Shown here piece after piece: positions 7,474-15,110 of a stretch of DNA of 37,283 nt. Each line of letters opens with the position of its first letter. The stretch's first letter is position 1. Made by a program: the position numbers and the translations under genes. The notes beneath the pieces are model-generated. The model saw only the letters and a program-made list of their open reading frames with translations, did not search any database and was not told where the DNA came from. The stretch is taken from NCBI GenBank assembly GCA_964443885.1, contig CAYUES010000006.1, positions 1 through 37,283 on the forward strand, given 5' to 3'. Source of the DNA: OMIS01 sp964443885. Its GTDB lineage: Bacteria; Patescibacteriota; Microgenomatia; UBA1400; PJMF01.

Positions 7474-8664
7474 ATGGAAAATCACGATAATCGATTAGCA
7501 GGTAGAAAAGGCTTTCTCATTGGAGCAGGGCTTTCAGTTCTGGTACTCGCCTCATTTTTTGTAGGTGCCTGGGCAGATCGTGTCTTTGTGGTCAAGCCAG
7601 TCGATTACTTTGCGGCACGAACTGCGCAAGTATCAGACAACCCTTCAGAGTTTACTTCACCGCTTGGTACTTTACTCCAAGGTGGCGGCAACCTCACGGT
7701 TGCTGACATTTCAGAAGCAGCTTCCAAGTCGGTGGTGACGGTTTCGATCAAAACTCAGCAGCCAGTCATCAACCCAATGCAGAACTTTTTCTTTGGGTTT
7801 AATCCAAATATGCCTCAAGAAACAGAAGAAATTCAGCGGGATATCGGCACGGGTTTTGTGGTTGATAGCAGTGGTTTGATTGTGACCAACAAGCATGTAG
7901 TCAATGCCTCGGCCGCCGAGTACAAAGTGATTGATACTGAAGATCGTGAGTATGCGGTGACCAATATTTATCGGGATCCTGTCACTGATTTGGCAATCCT
8001 GAAGATTGAAGGGGCGAGTTTGCCACCACTCGGGTTGGGGGACTCTGACAAACTGCGTGTCGGCGAACCGGCGATTGCAATTGGGACAGCTCTCGGTGAG
8101 TTCCGTCATACAGTCACAACTGGTGTGATCTCAGGTCTGGGACGTGGAATCACTGCTTTTGGTGGGTCAGCAGGTTTGGAAGAACTGGAGAATGTTATTC
8201 AAACTGATGCAGCAATCAATCCAGGTAATTCTGGTGGCCCGCTTTTGAATAATCGTGGCGAAGTGATAGGTGTGAACGTAGCAGTTTCTGCCAATGCCCA
8301 GAGTGTGGGTTTTGCTCTTCCCATCAATGTAATTAAAGAATCGATTGCCAACTTCAACCAAACTGGACAGTTCGATCGGCCGTTTTTTGGCGTGCGCTAC
8401 CGCATGATCACAGAAGATGCGGCGCTGGCCAATGAAGTGCCACAGGGCGCTTTTATCCAAGAAGTGGTTGCAGATTCTTCAGCACAAGAAGCTGGCCTAC
8501 AAGCAGGTGACATTATCACCAAGATCGATGGCGCAGCACTCACTGAAGATCAAGATTTAGCACAAATTTTGAACAAGAAAAAAATTGGTGAAACAATACA
8601 AATTACCTATTGGCGTGATGGCGAAACCACTGACAAGTTGGTGACGTTACGGGCTGCACCGTAA
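7474..8664 (+). CDS. HtrA/Deg-family trypsin-like serine protease with PDZ domain
   Basis: 396 residues from the ATG at 7474; the TTG at 7441 would only add a polar extension. The N-terminus is cytoplasmic and basic, then one membrane anchor (about residues 14-32). The protease domain has the triad H141 (TNKHVV), D172 (VTDLAIL) and S253 (INPGNSGGPLL). One C-terminal PDZ domain follows (about 300-390: FIQEVVADSSAQEAGLQAGDIITKIDG). Membrane-anchored HtrA proteases of this layout remove misfolded proteins on the outer face of the membrane. It is the second extracytoplasmic protease after the S41 enzyme just upstream. Confidence 0.95.
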   Translation: MENHDNRLAGRKGFLIGAGLSVLVLASFFVGAWADRVFVVKPVDYFAARTAQVSDNPSEFTSPLGTLLQGGGNLTVADISEAASKSVVTVSIKTQQPVINPMQNFFFGFNPNMPQETEEIQRDIGTGFVVDSSGLIVTNKHVVNASAAEYKVIDTEDREYAVTNIYRDPVTDLAILKIEGASLPPLGLGDSDKLRVGEPAIAIGTALGEFRHTVTTGVISGLGRGITAFGGSAGLEELENVIQTDAAINPGNSGGPLLNNRGEVIGVNVAVSANAQSVGFALPINVIKESIANFNQTGQFDRPFFGVRYRMITEDAALANEVPQGAFIQEVVADSSAQEAGLQAGDIITKIDGAALTEDQDLAQILNKKKIGETIQITYWRDGETTDKLVTLRAAP

Positions 8665-8729
8665 ATGAAATCTGCTAATTATAGATAGATCTCTCTCGAG
8701 TTGCCTGAGGTAATTATATAAATCTAGAC

Positions 8730-8735
8730 TATAAT
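8730..8735 (+). promoter_or_regulatory. -10 box of the 8755 gene
   Basis: TATAAT with a predicted leader of about 13 nt that holds an AAAGGAA ribosome site (8744-8750). This is one of the few short leaders here with a clear Shine-Dalgarno sequence. Confidence 0.6.
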
Positions 8736-8754
8736 ATCCTCCCAAAGGAATTAT

Positions 8755-9090
8755 ATGCCAGAATACGAACCAGGTAGAAACTCTAGTCAAGAAATTAGAG
8801 AAAATGAATCTAGAAAATCAATAACAAGACTTGAGCTGATTAGAATCAAGCTACAGACACCAAATATTTTTATAGAAAAAAAAGACGATACAAAGATGAA
8901 AGTTCCAAAAACTAATGCGTTAGCTTTAGCTCTTTGGGAGCAAGGTTTTAGATTTACGGGTGCACTAACTTTTAATGAAAGCGGTGATCAGATTGATAGT
9001 TCAATATTTTTTGGTGACTTCGTTTTTGATGATCTACAGACTGCTATAGCAGCAATTTACAGTGTTATTCCTGAAGAATATAAAAGTTAA
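8755..9090 (+). CDS. hypothetical protein (111 aa)
   Basis: No family recognised. The first 45 residues are charged and probably disordered or coiled (SRKSITRLELIRIKLQTP). The remainder alternates hydrophobic strands and helices (NALALALWEQGFRFTGALTFNESGDQIDSSIFFGDFVFDDLQTAIAAIYSVIPEEY). There is no signal peptide. The start is supported by AAAGGAA 4 nt upstream of the ATG and a promoter just before it. It ends 38 nt from the convergent prfA stop. Confidence 0.7.
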   Translation: MPEYEPGRNSSQEIRENESRKSITRLELIRIKLQTPNIFIEKKDDTKMKVPKTNALALALWEQGFRFTGALTFNESGDQIDSSIFFGDFVFDDLQTAIAAIYSVIPEEYKS

Positions 9091-9128
9091 GTTGCTTCCG
9101 CAAAACAAAAATAATCAAGAGTTACAGC

Positions 9129-10085
9129 TTATTCATCACTGTCTTCGGTCTGACCAGGCACAAAGTCAGGGTTGGTGAGGGCAGCACGCAACTCTAGCAA
9201 CATATTGTCGATATTGCCTTCAAGCATTACTTCCAGACTAAACCAAGACTGTTTGGTGCGGTGATCAGTGACGCGATTTTGGGGGAAGTTAAAGGTGCGA
9301 ATCTTCTCGGCTCGCTGCGCTCGCCCAATCATACTGCGGGCTTCGCCCTCAGCTTTTGCCTTCTTTTCTTCTTCAATTTCCCAAAGTTGTGAGCGCAACA
9401 GCTCCAAGGCAATTTTGCGATTTTGATCTTGTTTCTTTTCTTGACGGGCATTGACGACAATCCCCGATGGAATATGCACCAAACGCACCGCACTGTTCAC
9501 TTTATTGACATTTTGACCACCCGCGCCACCGGCGCGCATAAATGACCACTCGAGGTCTTCTTCACGAATGTTGATAGCAGTTGGTGGCACTTCAGGCAGA
9601 GAAGCGACACTAGCAGTTGAAGTATGAATCCGGCCTTGAGCTTCGGTGGCAGGGACGCGCTGGACACGGTGCACCCCAGATTCAAACTGGAATAGTTCAT
9701 AGGGAGTTAAAACTTCACCATTAAACTCGGCTTTGCCATAAAACTTGACGATCATCTCGTCGATCATCTCAGCTTTCAGTTTATGATTTTCAGCAAACCG
9801 CATGTACATGCGCAGTAAGTCATTGGCCCAGATCTTGGCTTCGTCGCCTCCAGCACCAGCACGAATCTCGATCGTACAGTTGCCTTTTTTGCCGGTTTCG
9901 GTATCACTGACTTCCTCGTGAGAGACCATCTGTGCGGCCGCGTCTATCAACTGTTGCTTTTGTTCTTTGAGGGCAGTTAGTTCGTCCTGGACCAGAGAAG
10001 CCAAATCAGGATCGGCAGCGAGTAACTCAGTTTCCTGAATTTTTGCTTCGAGTTGATCAATGATGGCTTGGTACGGATTGGACAT
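9129..10085 (-). CDS. prfA: peptide chain release factor 1 (RF1), short N-terminal domain
   Basis: A 318-residue class I release factor. It carries the PAT codon-recognition tripeptide (residues 145-147, HRVQRVPATEAQGRIHTS) typical of RF1 and the catalytic GGQ at 189-191 (AGGAGGQNVNK). The domain-2 signature RAGAGGDEAKIWANDLLRMY is present. It is about 40 residues shorter than E. coli RF1 because part of the N-terminal helical domain is missing. RF1 reads UAA and UAG, which end almost all genes here. The start MSNPYQAIIDQLEAK has no strong ribosome site. It lies 62 nt downstream of rpmE, and no prmC is adjacent. Confidence 0.96.
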   Translation of the reverse strand: MSNPYQAIIDQLEAKIQETELLAADPDLASLVQDELTALKEQKQQLIDAAAQMVSHEEVSDTETGKKGNCTIEIRAGAGGDEAKIWANDLLRMYMRFAENHKLKAEMIDEMIVKFYGKAEFNGEVLTPYELFQFESGVHRVQRVPATEAQGRIHTSTASVASLPEVPPTAINIREEDLEWSFMRAGGAGGQNVNKVNSAVRLVHIPSGIVVNARQEKKQDQNRKIALELLRSQLWEIEEEKKAKAEGEARSMIGRAQRAEKIRTFNFPQNRVTDHRTKQSWFSLEVMLEGNIDNMLLELRAALTNPDFVPGQTEDSDE

Positions 10086-10147
10086 AGTACTATCGTAACG
10101 CGAATACCAAATGCTGGGTAGCAGGTATACGTTTATATTCTGAGTAA

Positions 10148-10543
10148 CTAAGCTTCTTGGGTAGTGGCTGCTTTGGCTTTACTTTTGCGTAAAGTTTCTT
10201 GTTCACTGCGGAGTACGTCGCGGTAAGACTTGGCGTCTTCAGCTGATTTAGCTTGTTTTGGATTCTTGGCAGCTTTTGCAGCGGCAGCAGCTTGGCTAGC
10301 AGCAGCTTTTTGCATTTTTTCTTTAAAGCGTTCCACAGTACCGCGTTCATCAACAAAGCGCATTTCTCCAGTGAAGAATGGGTGAGAGTAGGAAGTAATA
10401 TCGGTGCGAACAGCTTGGTAGGTGACGCCATCGATCTCGACAGTATCTGCAGAAGTCATCGTTGAAGAAGTGATGATCTGATCTTTGGTAGACACGTCAA
10501 TAAAGACAGTAGGCTGCATTTTTGGATGAATATTCTTTTTCAT
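10148..10543 (-). CDS. rpmE: 50S ribosomal protein bL31 with long C-terminal extension
   Basis: A 131-residue bL31. The core is MKKNIHPKMQPTVFIDVST at the start and SHPFFTGEMRFVDERGTVERFKEKM at about 53-80. The zinc-binding Cys residues of the classic form are absent, so it is a Cys-free form. After residue 80 it has a roughly 50-residue Ala/Lys-rich extension (AAASQAAAAAKAAKNPKQAK and beyond), unusual for bL31 and probably running over the rRNA surface. AAGGAA lies 3 nt before the ATG. It precedes prfA on the same strand. Confidence 0.93.
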   Translation of the reverse strand: MKKNIHPKMQPTVFIDVSTKDQIITSSTMTSADTVEIDGVTYQAVRTDITSYSHPFFTGEMRFVDERGTVERFKEKMQKAAASQAAAAAKAAKNPKQAKSAEDAKSYRDVLRSEQETLRKSKAKAATTQEA

Positions 10544-10631
10544 AGGTTCCTTGAAGGAAATAACGATCGTGAAGTGACTATTTTACCAGAGTAGAACTGA
10601 ATTCGCAATTAGGAGGTGTACCTACTTATTT

Positions 10632-11195
10632 CTAGTAAAAAATTTTTCTAGATTTGTACGTATATACTCTGTGGCGTTTTCTTCTTGATTTTGATCTGTT
10701 TAGTTCATCATTGGAAACGACTTGTCCTAAAACCAGATAATCAGCTAGTTTTTTGAAAACTGAAGTTATAAAGGGCGCAACTGACCGTGAGTTTACAGTA
10801 CTCTGATCAGAGCCTGCACCTTCTTTTTTTGCAATATCACGAGTGAGTGCAGCTAGTTCACTTTTAATCGGATACTTCAATGCTATATATCCAAAACTGG
10901 TGTCATTCGGTCTGGAACTGCGGCTAAGGATACGTGGAAGTAGTCCAGCTAGAGTGGTAAACACAAAATCTTGAGTTTCTGGAGTGAGTAACGGAAAGAG
11001 CTGGGTATGCTCGAGAGCTGCCCGTAAGAATTCTTCTAAGCGAGTCAGCTCTGGTGATTTATGTACAGATGATTGTTCAGCGGCTTGGACAATCAGTTCC
11101 ACAAGTGGCTCAGTTGTTGGTTCACTTGCGACAGTCTCTTGTGTTGGAGTACGTGCCTCAATATCTGGCTGATATCTTTCGTTTTCAGTAGTCAT
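10632..11195 (-). CDS. hypothetical protein with basic C-terminal tail (187 aa)
   Basis: No family recognised. The N-terminal 45 residues are acidic and Thr/Glu-rich, probably disordered. A helical core follows (LTRLEEFLRAALEHTQLFPLLTPETQDFVFTTLAGLLPRILSR), then a second helical part, and a strongly basic end (NRSKSRRKRHRVYTYKSRKIFY). The basic tail suggests nucleic-acid or ribosome contact. The gene lies 27 nt downstream of another small protein with a basic tail on the same strand, and the two probably form one unit. Confidence 0.65.
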   Translation of the reverse strand: MTTENERYQPDIEARTPTQETVASEPTTEPLVELIVQAAEQSSVHKSPELTRLEEFLRAALEHTQLFPLLTPETQDFVFTTLAGLLPRILSRSSRPNDTSFGYIALKYPIKSELAALTRDIAKKEGAGSDQSTVNSRSVAPFITSVFKKLADYLVLGQVVSNDELNRSKSRRKRHRVYTYKSRKIFY

Positions 11196-11222
11196 AGCAT
11201 AACTTCAACTGGTTAACTGAAA

Positions 11223-11585
11223 TTATTGGTATTTACTGCCAGTACTTTTTCTTTTTCCTAGGTTACTTGGTTGATCCTTACTGTTATCAGTATATCGACG
11301 GCGACTCGTAGATTTTTTTATCTTTTGTAGCTCAACAGGCTCAATAATGTATCCTGCTTTTAAACACCTCAAAAGTGAATTGTAAAATGATGAAAAAAGG
11401 CCAGCAATTTGTGGACCAGCAGCGATTTTTAAACCCTCATCCGTTTGTAAGTGATATTGCTCTCTGTTTAATCTATTGTGAAGGTCAGTAACATCTTCCT
11501 CAAAAGTATTTTTAACTTCAGCCTGCTGACTTTCCCAGCCTTTGTTGGCCGCACATACAAATGAAGTTTCAGGAGAAAATCGCAT
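11223..11585 (-). CDS. hypothetical protein with basic C-terminal tail (120 aa)
   Basis: No family recognised. A charged helical region (VKNTFEEDVTDLHNRLNREQYHLQ) is followed by a hydrophobic helix (IAGLFSSFYNSLLRCLKAGYI) and a basic Ser/Lys/Arg tail (KKSTSRRRYTDNSKDQPSNLGKRKS). There is no signal peptide. TATACT on the minus strand (11600-11595) ends 9 nt before the ATG, consistent with a leaderless message. It is the first gene of a minus-strand group ending in rpmE and prfA, but whether it shares their transcript is unclear. Confidence 0.6.
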   Translation of the reverse strand: MRFSPETSFVCAANKGWESQQAEVKNTFEEDVTDLHNRLNREQYHLQTDEGLKIAAGPQIAGLFSSFYNSLLRCLKAGYIIEPVELQKIKKSTSRRRYTDNSKDQPSNLGKRKSTGSKYQ

Positions 11586-11658
11586 AGTAACCGAAGTATA
11601 CAGTATGATCGCTTTTTTTTGAAATATTATTTTTTGACTGTGTTAAGATAAAGGTACT

Positions 11659-12234
11659 GTGCTCGAAAAATTTCTTGAAACCCATCCTAAAAAACACCTC
11701 ATTTTTGACTTTGATCAAACGCTTTTTACGTTGGAGTTACCCTGGGAAGTCTATATCAAGGAACTGACTGCCAAGTTGCTGGAGTTGGACTCGACACTCG
11801 AAGGTTTTGCGGCAGGTAAAAGTTTGAATGACATGGAGAATGAAGCGGTGCGCCGCCATCGAGCCACTGCATTGGAGATCCGCCGGCAGTACTCCGCACA
11901 GTTTGAAAAACAGTATCTGACCGGCGTTGTTGAACATACAGAATTAACGAATTTTATTCGTAGTAACAAGCACGACTATAGTTTTTATCTCTGGACATCG
12001 AACATGCGCGAAACAGTTGCGCCAATTTTGAAAGAGCAGGGGATGGATAGTTTATTTACGAAAGTTGTGACAAAATCTGACGTCCAGTTTACCAAGCCAG
12101 AACCAGAAGGTTTTGAGATGATTTTTGAAAGTGCATATCAGACCAAACAAGAATACTTGATGATTGGCGACAGCGTCAATGATGCGGGGGCTGCTGCACA
12201 AGCAGGAATCGAGTTTTTTAAAGTGATGCAGTAG
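11659..12234 (+). CDS. HAD-superfamily hydrolase
   Basis: A 191-residue phosphatase-like protein with all HAD motifs: DFDQTL (residues 18-23, nucleophile and general acid Asp), SFYLWTSN (motif II), KPEPEGF lysine (motif III) and GDSVNDAGAA (motif IV). The helical cap lies between motifs I and II, as in the beta-phosphoglucomutase or phosphoglycolate phosphatase group. The start is a GTG at 11659, required because motif I begins by residue 16. TAAGAT at 11644-11649 and AAGG just before it give either a leaderless or a weak SD start. The substrate is unknown. Confidence 0.9.
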   Translation: MLEKFLETHPKKHLIFDFDQTLFTLELPWEVYIKELTAKLLELDSTLEGFAAGKSLNDMENEAVRRHRATALEIRRQYSAQFEKQYLTGVVEHTELTNFIRSNKHDYSFYLWTSNMRETVAPILKEQGMDSLFTKVVTKSDVQFTKPEPEGFEMIFESAYQTKQEYLMIGDSVNDAGAAAQAGIEFFKVMQ

Positions 12235-12303
12235 CAGAAGAGAAACCTACTCCAGAATTATTGCCCCACATCAATCTATTAATCAATTTTAAGTATTTTC
12301 TGA

Positions 12304-12309
12304 TATACT
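12304..12309 (+). promoter_or_regulatory. extended -10 promoter of the cytidylate-kinase-like gene
   Basis: TGaTATACT: a -10 hexamer with the upstream TGn extension, predicting a leader of about 39 nt. Confidence 0.55.
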
Positions 12310-12354
12310 GTCGTCTCCATAAATTGCGGATAACAGATAGTTACTACTCGTACC

Positions 12355-13497
12355 ATGTCACAGCCAGAATCCCCTTCAGTATATGCAAATGTTCAGGCGG
12401 CGTATGATTTATTGGATATATATCGTACAGAAACTGCTGCTGGATATCTAGAAACACTAAGGATTGGATTTATTGAACCTGTTTTGAACGATCCCAATCT
12501 TGCTTTAAAACTATACTTTGATGGCGTCGGTGCATCGGGCAAGGGGACAATTTTAGCTCTTCTTGAAGAACTAGGTATTGAAACTACTTCAACAGGAATA
12601 TTTGCGCGAGCAATTACAAAGTACGCAGTTGATCATGGGTATACTGTCTGGAATTCACCAGAAGAACAACAGCAGAAATGCGAAGAACTCAAGGCAAAAA
12701 TCCCTGATTTGACAATTACTTTAGAGAAAACCAAGACCGGTTGGGTGGCAGTTATAATTGAAATTACTCGACGTAGATATAAAAAAGAAAATGTCACCAG
12801 AGAGTATCGATATGCCCAGTCGGATTTAAGTGCGGCAACTGTAACTGAAAATATTTCATACGTGGCTGGACTAGACTTTGTTTGCGACATGCTGGATGAA
12901 ACGATCATTGCTTTGAGTCGGAAGTTTCCAAAGATTGCCATCGATGGTCGAGATAACTGGGCGCGTGCAGAGCGTAATGCTGAGATGAGTACTGTTACAC
13001 AGTTTTATTTTTATGTATTTGCGGCACTTGAGGATAGACAAAATCGGGCAGCGGAACGCAGAGAAAACCATCTGAAAGCCAGTCGTTCAGAAATTACTCC
13101 AGAAGAATTAGAAGCAGAACTAGCGGTAGTTCGCGAGATGATTGCACTTCGAGATGAAAGAGATATGGCACGTGAGCACGGCAGATTACTGCGTCCTGAA
13201 GAAGCAAAAACTATGAAAATTTATAATTGGTTTTTTGATACCACACTGCTCAATATTGAGGAAATGCAGATTTTTTTTTTGGCGAAGCTCTACGCCCTGC
13301 TGTTACCAGATCAAGGGCATGCCTTTTTTGAGGCGTTAGAAGTATACTTTCAACAAAGAGAAGAAGACAGACAAGCTATGTTAGCGCTAGATATAGAGGC
13401 ACGTAGAGTATATGAAGAAGAACGACGCGATGCCGTTAGGCAGCTGCAAACTTTAGCAGGTCTTGTGAGGACTCCAGAAATGGCGATGGCTACGTAG
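12355..13497 (+). CDS. cytidylate-kinase-like P-loop nucleotide kinase, enlarged
   Basis: A 380-residue protein built around a Cmk-like core. P-loop DGVGASGKGT (56-65), STGIFARAIT (79-88, the family DTGAMYRA region), IDGRDNWA (197-204, the family DGRDIGT region), a RAAERRE lid at about 231, RDERDMAREHGRLLRPEEA (266-284) and DTTLLNIEEM (295-304). Order and spacing match Cmk, but the protein has extra N-terminal (about 50 aa) and C-terminal (about 55 aa, highly charged helix) segments and an insertion at 100-165. Ordinary Cmk is about 220 aa. It is predicted to phosphorylate CMP/dCMP or a related nucleotide. It could be the cell's only Cmk or a specialised paralogue. Confidence 0.75.
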   Translation: MSQPESPSVYANVQAAYDLLDIYRTETAAGYLETLRIGFIEPVLNDPNLALKLYFDGVGASGKGTILALLEELGIETTSTGIFARAITKYAVDHGYTVWNSPEEQQQKCEELKAKIPDLTITLEKTKTGWVAVIIEITRRRYKKENVTREYRYAQSDLSAATVTENISYVAGLDFVCDMLDETIIALSRKFPKIAIDGRDNWARAERNAEMSTVTQFYFYVFAALEDRQNRAAERRENHLKASRSEITPEELEAELAVVREMIALRDERDMAREHGRLLRPEEAKTMKIYNWFFDTTLLNIEEMQIFFLAKLYALLLPDQGHAFFEALEVYFQQREEDRQAMLALDIEARRVYEEERRDAVRQLQTLAGLVRTPEMAMAT

Positions 13498-13533
13498 GTC
13501 AAAGGGCTATAGCTAGTCTGCTAAAAAACGCGG

Positions 13534-14781
13534 CTAGGCTTGTTTGAAGAACTCTACCACTTTGTCGGTTGGCACTTCAGTCTGTTCGCCGCTCTGCATG
13601 TTCTTGATCATCACCACTTTTTTAGCGACTTCGTTTTCGCCGATAATTGCCACGTATGGAATCTTCTTTTGATCAGCCAGCTTGAACTGTTTGCCGAGTT
13701 TATCAGTGGCGGGGTAGACTTCTGTTTTAATTCCAGCACTGCGCAGCGTGTTGGCCAGCGCGAGAGAAGCCGCGGCAAACTCTTCTTCAAAAATTGTCAC
13801 CAAGACTTGGGAGCCCAAACTTTCAGCTGGCAGTAGTCCGAGTGAGTCAGCGACTTCGACGGTGCGATCAAACCCCACCGCAAATCCGACAGCGGGCATT
13901 TGGTAGCCAGAAAGCTGATTAATCAGGTTGTCATAGCGGCCGCCGCCACCCAAAGAACCACTTGGATATTCGGGTACGCGACTTTCAAAAATCAGGCCGG
14001 TGTAGTAGTCTAAGCCGCGAGCGAGGTTTGGGTTAAATCTGAGTGCTTCCGCTGGCACACCCAGTGATTTAGCTTTGTCTGCAATTTGTTGCAATTGGGT
14101 GGATGGTGTCACTTTTTGTAGTTCGCTTAGTAGTTTTTCAGCAGCAGTAGCAGTTAGGCCTTTCGCTACAAGTTCGGTCGCTACTTCAGCTGGTGTTTGC
14201 TTGTCTAATTTATCAATTGATTGCGTCAAAGACATCACCGATACTTCGGGTGTAGAAAAAGGCGTAAGAAACGCCAGTAAGGTCTCGCGGTCGTTGATCT
14301 CGATGATCACATTTTTGAGTCCAAGCTCAAAGTAGACAGCGTAGAAAACTGCCAAAACTTCTGCATCGGCAACGGGCGAGGTACTGGCAAAGATGTCACA
14401 GTCACTCTGCATAAACTCGCGGTAGCGACCCTTTTGCGGTTTATCAGCGCGGAAGACATTCTGGATTTGGTAGCGACGGAAGTAGCGAGGCAGTTCACTT
14501 TGATATTGGTAGAGAATACGAGCAGTTGGCACAGTTTGGTCGTATCGCAAAGCAATATCTCGATCGCCACGGTCTTTGAAGTTGTAAACTAGTTTGTCGG
14601 CTTCGTTGCCGTATTTGCCCAGTAAAAGCTCGGCATATTCGAGGGTAGGGGTTTCGATTGGCTCGAAACCAAACCGCTCGTAGACCGCTTTCATCTTGGC
14701 AATCACATAGTCACGCTTCCGTTTTTCTTCTGGTAAGAAGTCGCGAAAGCCTTTGAGTGTTTGTACAGGTGCGTTTGACAT
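13534..14781 (-). CDS. hisS: histidyl-tRNA synthetase
   Basis: A 415-residue class II aminoacyl-tRNA synthetase: KGFRDFLPEE start, motif 2 RYFRRYQIQNVFRADKPQKGRYREFMQSDCD, the His-specific LARGLDYYTGLIFE and GGGGRYDNL, motif 3 AVGFAVGFDR, and the C-terminal anticodon-binding domain (VLVTIFEEEFAAASLALANTLR, KFKLADQKKIPYVAIIGENE-like). It charges tRNA-His. AAAGGAACCT precedes the ATG. The leader upstream holds a full leader-peptide attenuator with four His codons, so expression should rise when charged tRNA-His is scarce. It has no adjacent his biosynthesis genes. Confidence 0.97.
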   Translation of the reverse strand: MSNAPVQTLKGFRDFLPEEKRKRDYVIAKMKAVYERFGFEPIETPTLEYAELLLGKYGNEADKLVYNFKDRGDRDIALRYDQTVPTARILYQYQSELPRYFRRYQIQNVFRADKPQKGRYREFMQSDCDIFASTSPVADAEVLAVFYAVYFELGLKNVIIEINDRETLLAFLTPFSTPEVSVMSLTQSIDKLDKQTPAEVATELVAKGLTATAAEKLLSELQKVTPSTQLQQIADKAKSLGVPAEALRFNPNLARGLDYYTGLIFESRVPEYPSGSLGGGGRYDNLINQLSGYQMPAVGFAVGFDRTVEVADSLGLLPAESLGSQVLVTIFEEEFAAASLALANTLRSAGIKTEVYPATDKLGKQFKLADQKKIPYVAIIGENEVAKKVVMIKNMQSGEQTEVPTDKVVEFFKQA

Positions 14782-14842
14782 AGGTTCCTTTAATTATTTT
14801 GATTGAAAATTATTATTACTGTTTTCACTTCCATACGAGGCC

Positions 14843-14874
14843 GGCAAGCAATACTTGCCTTAGTGAGCTCACTA
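14843..14874. repeat. two adjacent inverted repeats in the hisS 5' leader
   Basis: GGCAAG/CTTGCC around a CAATA loop (14843-14859), followed one base later by the perfect palindrome TAGTGAGCTCACTA (14861-14874). They lie between the attenuator terminator and the hisS ribosome site. No U run follows, so they are not terminators. They may be an operator or mRNA-stabilising hairpins. Confidence 0.5.
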
Positions 14875-14998
14875 TTCATAGTATATGCTGTATTTCATAA
14901 ATCAGCGACGCTCGCTCAATATCCTCTTATGTAAGTGATTCTAACTTTCTAATAATTTTCAAACCTTTCCATACTTTAATTTTTTTACTACTAGATAC

Positions 14999-15022
14999 AA
15001 AAAATCCCGCTCTGTGCGGGAT
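14999..15022 (-). terminator. attenuator terminator of hisS
   Basis: On the minus strand, ATCCCGC (15022-15016) and GCGGGAT (15010-15004) form a perfect 7-bp stem with a 5-nt ACAGA loop, followed by a U run (15004-14999). It lies about 220 nt upstream of hisS and within its leader. Its 5' arm overlaps the antiterminator arm. Confidence 0.88.
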
Positions 15023-15054
15023 GGTTAAAACTGTAGACACTACAAAACCATCCC
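15018..15054 (-). promoter_or_regulatory. hisS antiterminator hairpin
   Basis: GGGATGGTT (15054-15046) pairs perfectly, 9 bp, with AACCATCCC (15026-15018). The first arm begins at the last base of the leader-peptide stop codon. The second arm shares ATCCC with the 5' arm of the terminator, so the two stems exclude each other. A mini-hairpin, GTAG aca CTAC, sits in the loop. A ribosome at the stop codon would cover the first arm and let the terminator form. A ribosome stalled at the His codons would leave it free. Confidence 0.8.
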
Positions 15055-15104
15055 TACGCGAGAGAGTGGTGATGATGACTGGTAGTGACTACGATAGTTG
15101 TCAT
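15054..15104 (-). CDS. hisS attenuation leader peptide (16 aa, four His)
   Basis: ATG at 15104-15102 reading MTTIVVTTSHHHHSLA and ending in TAG. The four consecutive His codons (CAT CAT CAC CAC, 15077-15066) are the hallmark of a his-type regulatory leader peptide. No SD exists; the -10 box ends 6 nt before the ATG, so the mRNA should begin at or next to the A of the ATG. Codons 2-4 (AACTATC) can also pair with GATGGTT in the antiterminator arm, giving a possible 1:2 stem. The open frame and codons are seen directly; the regulatory role is inferred. Confidence 0.85.
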   Translation of the reverse strand: MTTIVVTTSHHHHSLA

Positions 15105-15110
15105 GAGGAT

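Noticed and set aside
14895..14921. Second mini-ORF (MKYSIYYE) upstream of hisS as another leader peptide
   Set aside because: It is short, has no His codons and no terminator follows it; likely chance.
14999..15104. T-box riboswitch upstream of hisS
   Set aside because: No AGGGUGGNACCGCG-like antiterminator sequence or specifier loop is seen. The His-rich ORF and competing stems explain the region better.
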